In this document: one piece after another, positions 7,049-10,668 of the stretch
Layout of the letters: each line of letters opens with the position of its first letter
How positions within the stretch are numbered: position 1 is the first letter of the stretch
Source of the DNA: Parvularcula sp963922235
GTDB lineage: Bacteria; Pseudomonadota; Alphaproteobacteria; Caulobacterales; Parvularculaceae
NCBI GenBank assembly: GCA_963922235.1
Contig: CAWUIJ010000094.1
Coordinates: forward strand, 1 to 10,668
Reading direction: 5' to 3'
DNA: 10,668 nucleotides
Program-made: the position numbers and the translations under genes
The notes under the pieces: generated by a model
What the model saw: the letters and a program-made list of their open reading frames with translations, nothing else
What the model was told of the DNA's origin: nothing
Databases searched by the model: none

Positions 7049-7633
7049 ATGGTCACGCTGAACAAGATCTACACCCGCACCGGTGACGAAGGCACAACAG
7101 GCATTGTCAGCCTCAACCAGAAGCGCCTGCCCAAGACTCACGCCCGGATCGTGGCGATGGGCGAGGTTGATGAGCTGAATGCAGCCATCGGCGTCGCGCT
7201 GAGCCACGAGCTCGGTGACACGCTGCGCGGCCAGCTTTTGGCCATTCAGAACGATCTTTTTGATCTCGGCGCCGATCTCGCGACACCGGAAACCCTTCAA
7301 GGCGAGCTCAGACTGGACCCTTCACGGATTGAGCGGCTCGAAGAAGCGATTGATGGGATCAATGATGCGCTCCCGCCCTTGGAGAGCTTCATCCTCCCCT
7401 CGGGCCCCGGCGGCACCAGCGCGCTCCACATGGCCCGTGCCATTGCGCGCCGGGCAGAACGCTCTGTTTGGGCGCTGAAAGAGCTCGGCGATCCCGAGGG
7501 CGCGGTGTCAGAGCCTGTGCCGCTTTACCTCAACCGTCTGTCCGACTTCCTCTTTGTCGCTGCGCGAAAGGTCAGCCGTGACGCCGGTGGTGAAGTGCTC
7601 TGGGTGCCTGGCGCTGGCTCTGTCGACGCTTGA
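7049..7633 (+). CDS. Cob(I)yrinic acid a,c-diamide adenosyltransferase, PduO/MMAB type, 194 aa
   Basis: The enzyme transfers the adenosyl group of ATP to cob(I)alamin, making adenosylcobalamin for enzymes such as methylmalonyl-CoA mutase. The PduO-type signature is clear: KIYTRTGDEGTTG (residues 6-18, ATP binding), MGEVDELNAAIG, then RAIARRAER (130-138) and LNRLSDFLFVAAR (161-173). It ends in LWVPG, as family members do. Full length for the family. The frame is open from 7013, but ATG at 7049 puts the conserved KIYTRTGD segment at the usual distance from the start, so it is preferred over the upstream start inside the HIG1 gene. Its ribosome site would be weak, suggesting translational coupling to HIG1, whose stop is 4 bp upstream. 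In many alphaproteobacteria etfB follows directly; here 1.5 kb of opposite-strand sequence intervenes. Confidence 0.95.
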   Translation: MVTLNKIYTRTGDEGTTGIVSLNQKRLPKTHARIVAMGEVDELNAAIGVALSHELGDTLRGQLLAIQNDLFDLGADLATPETLQGELRLDPSRIERLEEAIDGINDALPPLESFILPSGPGGTSALHMARAIARRAERSVWALKELGDPEGAVSEPVPLYLNRLSDFLFVAARKVSRDAGGEVLWVPGAGSVDA

Positions 7634-8112
7634 GCCCGCGCAGGCCCATCACGCCGAGGACGACGCTTCGTCAGGACAAAAGCACCCAGCCCTCCTAGGA
7701 AGATCGGTGCCGCAGGCGGGACCGGAACAGGATCCGCGCTGTCCATCTCAGTGGTCGGATACGCCGGCGTTCCTCCGCCTGTTTCACCTGGATGCCAAAC
7801 TGTGGCGACTGTTCCGCTGAGCGGACCGCCCTTAGCCATGGCATAGAGGTTGGAGGCACCCGCATAGCTGACGCTGTGAGCTGTGCTGATCAGGCCGAGA
7901 CTGTAGTCGAAACCGGCTTCGCCCATCTCAATGAGCTCAAGCTCTATCCCATCGATCAAGTCGAGAAGGTGATGATCAACCTCGATCTCCGGCACATATT
8001 TGGGCTTACACGGAAGACCTGGCGCTTTTTTTGGGGCCTCTGAAAGGGCCGCTTCCCACCGAGAAGGTTCGAAGAGCCGGAAGGCACGACCTCCCAATTC
8101 ATGCCGAACCAT
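7525..8112 (-). CDS. Doubtful gene: VPLPA-CTERM-like tail, possibly frameshifted near its end
   Basis: The frame encodes 195 aa. Near its end lies a recognisable cell-surface sorting tail: VPVPPAAPIFLGGLGAFV, then TKRRPRR, matching the Pro-motif, membrane helix and Arg cluster of VPLPA-CTERM proteins. Such tails are normally the last residues, but here the frame runs on for about 41 more residues, antisense to the end of the adenosyltransferase gene. A TGA in the neighbouring frame at 7651-7649 falls directly after the Arg cluster and would leave a 15-bp gap to the adenosyltransferase stop, so one lost base would explain the overrun. No signal peptide is visible at the N-terminus, an A7 run (8026-8032, T on the + strand) is a second possible slip site, and codon bias over 7880-8210 is ambiguous between frames. 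I read it as a decayed or frameshifted surface-protein gene, or the 3' end of one. Confidence 0.38.
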   Translation of the reverse strand: MVRHELGGRAFRLFEPSRWEAALSEAPKKAPGLPCKPKYVPEIEVDHHLLDLIDGIELELIEMGEAGFDYSLGLISTAHSVSYAGASNLYAMAKGGPLSGTVATVWHPGETGGGTPAYPTTEMDSADPVPVPPAAPIFLGGLGAFVLTKRRPRRDGPARAQASTEPAPGTQSTSPPASRLTFRAATKRKSDRRLR

Positions 8113-8180
8113 TTCAAGTGGCTCAACGACTCTCCTCTGTGGGTGGCCATTGCGGCCAACGGCGCAGAGCGAAGGATCAT

Positions 8181-8203
8181 GGGGCTGCTGAGGGATGAGC
8201 CCC
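8181..8203 (-). terminator. Stem-loop just after the VPLPA-CTERM gene
   Basis: GGGGCT (8181-8186) and AGCCCC (8198-8203) form a 6-bp GC-rich stem with an 11-nt loop, 8 bp past the stop codon of the 8211-8870 gene on its transcript. There is no U-tract, so an intrinsic terminator is uncertain; it may protect the 3' end or be chance. Confidence 0.3.
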
Positions 8204-8210
8204 CTGCTCT

Positions 8211-8870
8211 CTAGGCTCGCGGGCGCCGACTTCTGTTCAGCCCGTAGGCAGCGAATCCCGCACCGAAAAAAAGCGAGAATGCCCCCGGGACAGGAACTTC
8301 GTTCATATTCATATCCACACTGAAGTTATCGAAGGCGATGCCAAGATTGCCTCGACTTCTTTCTCCAGTCAGGACCACTTTATAGATGAGGCCGCTCAGG
8401 CCCGATGCACCAAACCTGGTGACAGCGCGGTCACCCGTTCCGGTATCGCCTGCTCGGATCGTCCTTGAAAAGAGCATCTCGTCGCCCATGCCAAGAACAT
8501 CGATCTGAAAAATCTCAGGCCCATCGATATCGCCCAGATCAAAACTCAAGCCCTCAACACCCTCGGTGTATTCGATGGTGAGCTCCGTGTACCCGTCGTC
8601 AAACGCTGTTCCCAAAAAGAACTGGCCGAACGCATCAGCTGGATTGGGCGTATCGTGCGGCACAAAGCCATTGGTGGGCCCACCCACCTCAATGATTCTC
8701 AAGCCATCATTCGAGGTGAAAATGATTCCATATTCATCCTCGAACTCGGTACCCGCGACCGTAGCAAGATCGCCATTGGTTGTTCCAAAGTCTTCAAAAT
8801 CGAGCATTTTCGCGTCGGCTGCCCCAGCAGCGAGCGTTACAGTCGACAAAAGCGTGGCAAGTCGCTTCAT
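8211..8870 (-). CDS. Exported VPLPA-CTERM/PEP-CTERM-type surface protein, 219 aa
   Basis: The N-terminus MKRLATLLSTVTLAAGAADA is a classical signal peptide, cleaved probably after Ala20. The mature part begins MLDFEDFG, with GIIFTSNDG soon after and GNLGIAFDNFSV near the end. This is the beta-sandwich pattern common in PEP-CTERM surface proteins. The C-terminus is a sorting tail: VPVPGAFSLFFGAGFAAYGL, then NRSRRPRA, that is Pro motif, helix and Arg cluster. Such proteins are handled by an exosortase-type system and linked to envelope or extracellular matrix; no exosortase lies in this window. The frame is open from 8915, but ATG at 8870 follows GGAGG at good spacing and starts the signal peptide, so it is chosen. 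The mature protein is acidic, with many Asp, Glu and Gly. Ligand and role are unknown. Confidence 0.87.
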   Translation of the reverse strand: MKRLATLLSTVTLAAGAADAKMLDFEDFGTTNGDLATVAGTEFEDEYGIIFTSNDGLRIIEVGGPTNGFVPHDTPNPADAFGQFFLGTAFDDGYTELTIEYTEGVEGLSFDLGDIDGPEIFQIDVLGMGDEMLFSRTIRAGDTGTGDRAVTRFGASGLSGLIYKVVLTGERSRGNLGIAFDNFSVDMNMNEVPVPGAFSLFFGAGFAAYGLNRSRRPRA

Positions 8871-9116
8871 GGTTCTTCCCTCCGAGTTCCTGGGAAGATC
8901 CATCGCAATCCGCATTCCGCCGCGAAAAATGGCTTATTTGCTGGGTTTGCGGGCGTTAACCGACATCATGTTCGGCAAAATGCAAATGGCTTGATGCAGT
9001 TTGCCGAAGCCTCTTGCAAAGAAGCTTGGTGCGCGGCATGGCCCCGCGTTGCTTCTCATGAGCCGAGGGGTGTAGAGCCCCCCGCAACGCAAAATGTCTA
9101 ACTCTAAGGAGACGCC
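8871..9116. promoter_or_regulatory. Divergent region between VPLPA-CTERM gene and etfB
   Basis: These 246 bp carry both promoters. On the + strand TTGATG (8991-8996) is a possible -35 but no good -10 follows at 17 nt. The last 70 bp before etfB can fold (see the separate entry). I see no small gene here that I can support. Confidence 0.4.
9046..9090 (+). repeat. Inverted repeat in the etfB leader
   Basis: GCGTTGC (9046-9052) is perfectly complementary to GCAACGC (9084-9090). Within the 31-nt loop, GGGG (9067-9070) can pair with CCCC (9080-9083), giving a two-tier hairpin that ends about 17 nt before the AAGGAG ribosome site. No U-tract follows, so it is not a standard terminator. A leader stability or control element is possible. 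Confidence 0.4.
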
Positions 9117-9866
9117 ATGAAGGTCCTCGTCCCCGTCAAGCGGGTGGTCGACTACAACGTGAAAGTGCGGGTGAAATCCGACAACACCGACGTCGACCTC
9201 GCCAATGTCAAAATGTCGATGAACCCCTTCGATGAGATTGCCGTCGAGGAAGCGGTTCGCCTGAAAGAGGCTGGCACCGCTGAAGAAGTGGTCGTGGTTT
9301 CGATCGGCCCTGAAAAAGCTCAGGACCAAATCCGCCAAGCCATGGCGATGGGTGCCGACCGCGGCATTCTTCTGACCGTCGATAGTGATGTGGAAAGCCT
9401 CGCCGTGGCGAAGCTTCTCCAGAAAGTCGTCGAGGAAGAGAGCCCAGAGCTCGTCGTGATGGGCAAGCAAGCCATCGACGATGACCGCAACCAAACCGGC
9501 CAAATGCTCGCAGCCCTTCTCGGCTGGCCACAGGGCACCTTCGCTTCGGAAGTGAAGAAAGAAGGCGACAAGCTGCACGTCACCCGTGAGATCGATGGTG
9601 GTCTTCAGACCGTGGCGCTCAACTTGCCAGCCGTTGTGACCTCCGACCTGCGCCTCAACGAGCCACGTTACGCTTCGCTGCCGAACATCATGAAGGCGAA
9701 GAAAAAGCCGCTCGATAAGAAAGCTGCCGCTGATTACGGCATCGATCTCGAGCCGCGCCTCACAAAACTCAAAGTCACAGAGCCTCCCCAGCGCGAAGCC
9801 GGCATCAAAGTCGAGAGCGTCGCAGAGCTGGTTGAGAAGCTCAAAAACGAAGCGGGAGTTATCTAA
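9117..9866 (+). CDS. etfB: Electron transfer flavoprotein beta subunit, 249 aa
   Basis: EtfB pairs with EtfA to form the FAD- and AMP-containing heterodimer that passes electrons from acyl-CoA and other dehydrogenases to ETF:quinone oxidoreductase. The N-terminus MKVLVPVKRVVDYNVKVRV and the segment MNPFDEIAVEEAVRLKE are typical. MGKQAIDDDRNQTGQM (residues 115-130) is the AMP-binding stretch. The ETF-beta signature lies at about residues 155-177, starting VTREIDGG and reaching LPAVVTSD. RYASLPNIMKAKKKP follows as usual. Full length. AAGGAG sits 6 nt before ATG, the strongest ribosome site in the window, and the gene is preceded by a foldable leader. Its TAA overlaps the etfA ATG by one base, a tight operon arrangement that favours equal subunit synthesis. 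Confidence 0.98.
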   Translation: MKVLVPVKRVVDYNVKVRVKSDNTDVDLANVKMSMNPFDEIAVEEAVRLKEAGTAEEVVVVSIGPEKAQDQIRQAMAMGADRGILLTVDSDVESLAVAKLLQKVVEEESPELVVMGKQAIDDDRNQTGQMLAALLGWPQGTFASEVKKEGDKLHVTREIDGGLQTVALNLPAVVTSDLRLNEPRYASLPNIMKAKKKPLDKKAAADYGIDLEPRLTKLKVTEPPQREAGIKVESVAELVEKLKNEAGVI

Positions 9867-10668
9867 TGGCTGTTCTCGTTATTGCTGATCACAACAATGA
9901 AGCGCTGAACGACGCTGTCTTTAAAGTCGTCTCAGCTGCCCAGAAAATCGGTGGCGACATTGATATCCTGGTCGCAGGTGAAAATGCCGGCGGCGTTGCC
10001 GAAGCCGCTTCGAAAGTCGCAGGCGTGCGCAAAGTTCTGCATGCAGATGATGCTAACTACGCAAAGCGCCTCGCCGAGCCGATGGCAGAACTCGTTCTTA
10101 GCCTTGCAGGCGATTACGACGCGATCGTCACGGCTGCCAGCACCGACGGCAAAAACTTCATGCCGCGCGTCGCTGCCAAGCTCGACGTGATGCAGATCTC
10201 TGCGATCACGGGCGTGGAAAGCGCGGACACATTTGTTCGCCCCATCTACGCAGGCAACGCGATGGCCACGGTGCAGTCGAAAGACGCCAAGAAGGTCATC
10301 ACTGTTCAGCCCACCGCTTTTGACGCTGTCGGTAACGACGGTTCCGCTGCGGTGGAAACGATCGGTAACGGCGCGTTCCCTGGTGTTTCTGAATTCGTGG
10401 CCGAAGAGCTCACCAAGTCGGATCGCCCAGAACTCGCAAGCGCCAAGATCGTTGTGTCCGGTGGCCGTGCCCTTGGTTCGAACGAAGCCTTTGAAGAGTA
10501 TATCTATCCGCTGGCTGACAAACTCGGCGCAGCGATTGGTGCTTCGCGGGCTGCTGTCGACGCTGGCTACATGCCGAACGACTATCAGGTTGGCCAAACC
10601 GGTAAGGTCGTGGCTCCTGAGCTTTACGTCGCTGTCGGCATTTCCGGCGCGATCCAGCACCTCGCTGG
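9866..10668 (+). CDS. etfA: Electron transfer flavoprotein alpha subunit, 5' part
   Basis: EtfA carries the FAD of the ETF heterodimer. The frame starts at ATG 9866, using the last base of the etfB stop, and stays open to the window end: 267 whole codons of about 310 expected, so the last ~45 residues are missing. Domain I is seen in MAVLVIADHNNEALND and GDYDAIVTAASTDGKNFMPR. The FAD-binding domain II begins VVSGGRALGS (about residues 194-203), followed by LADKLGAAIGASRAAVDAGY, then QVGQTGKVVAPELYVAVGIS and GAIQHLAG, all strongly conserved in EtfA. The ribosome site lies inside the end of etfB (AAGCGGGAG), so translation is coupled. In alphaproteobacteria a 3-hydroxybutyryl-CoA dehydrogenase gene often follows; that lies outside this window. 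Confidence 0.98.
   Translation, partial: MAVLVIADHNNEALNDAVFKVVSAAQKIGGDIDILVAGENAGGVAEAASKVAGVRKVLHADDANYAKRLAEPMAELVLSLAGDYDAIVTAASTDGKNFMPRVAAKLDVMQISAITGVESADTFVRPIYAGNAMATVQSKDAKKVITVQPTAFDAVGNDGSAAVETIGNGAFPGVSEFVAEELTKSDRPELASAKIVVSGGRALGSNEAFEEYIYPLADKLGAAIGASRAAVDAGYMPNDYQVGQTGKVVAPELYVAVGISGAIQHLA

Noticed and set aside
8934..9578. 214-residue - strand open frame across the etfB start.
   Set aside because: His/Phe/Asp-rich shadow of etfB; the + strand etfB identity is secure.
9932..10660. 242-residue - strand open frame opposite etfA.
   Set aside because: Shadow of etfA, which is clearly coding on the + strand to the window end.

Overview
The window looks like a chromosomal segment of an alphaproteobacterium. 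It is moderately GC-rich, with G/C favoured at third codon positions. It carries a RecG whose N-terminus is typical of the class, and a HIG1 / PduO-type cobalamin adenosyltransferase / etfB / etfA series that recurs in alphaproteobacterial genomes. Two C-terminal tails of the VPLPA-CTERM type are also common in that class. A Parvularcula-like or Rhodobacter/Hyphomonas-like source is a guess. I see no tRNA, rRNA, CRISPR array or insertion sequence.

Layout: (1) 31-744 (+) is an unrecognised membrane-anchored or exported protein. (2) 793-2889 (+) is recG, ending tail-to-tail with a DUF502 membrane protein (2886-3704, -); their stop codons overlap. (3) 3827-4942 (+) is a DUF3089 alpha/beta-hydrolase-like protein whose nucleophile elbow reads GYGDG, so the usual serine is missing. 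It ends 2 bp from the stop of a gene on the other strand. (4) 6667 down to 4945 (-) is a two-gene unit: a 427-residue protein with a proteasome-beta/HslV-like N-terminus (Thr right after Met, Asp and Lys at the expected places), then an unrecognised 142-residue protein whose ribosome site overlaps the first gene's stop. (5) 6835-7633 (+) encodes a HIG1 membrane protein and, 4 bp later, the cobalamin adenosyltransferase, behind a leader rich in inverted repeats. (6) 7640-8870 (-) holds one clear VPLPA-CTERM-type surface protein and one doubtful, possibly frameshifted relative. (7) 9117-10668 (+) is etfB and the first ~267 codons of etfA, overlapping by one base.

Most of this is housekeeping: recombination and fork repair (RecG), the ATP:cob(I)alamin step that feeds B12-dependent mutases, and electron transfer from acyl-CoA dehydrogenases to the quinone pool (ETF). 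The less expected parts are the large proteasome-like protein with its small partner, the apparent pseudo-hydrolase of the DUF3089 family, the leader structures before the HIG1 gene and etfB, and the opposite-strand VPLPA-CTERM block between the adenosyltransferase gene and etfB.
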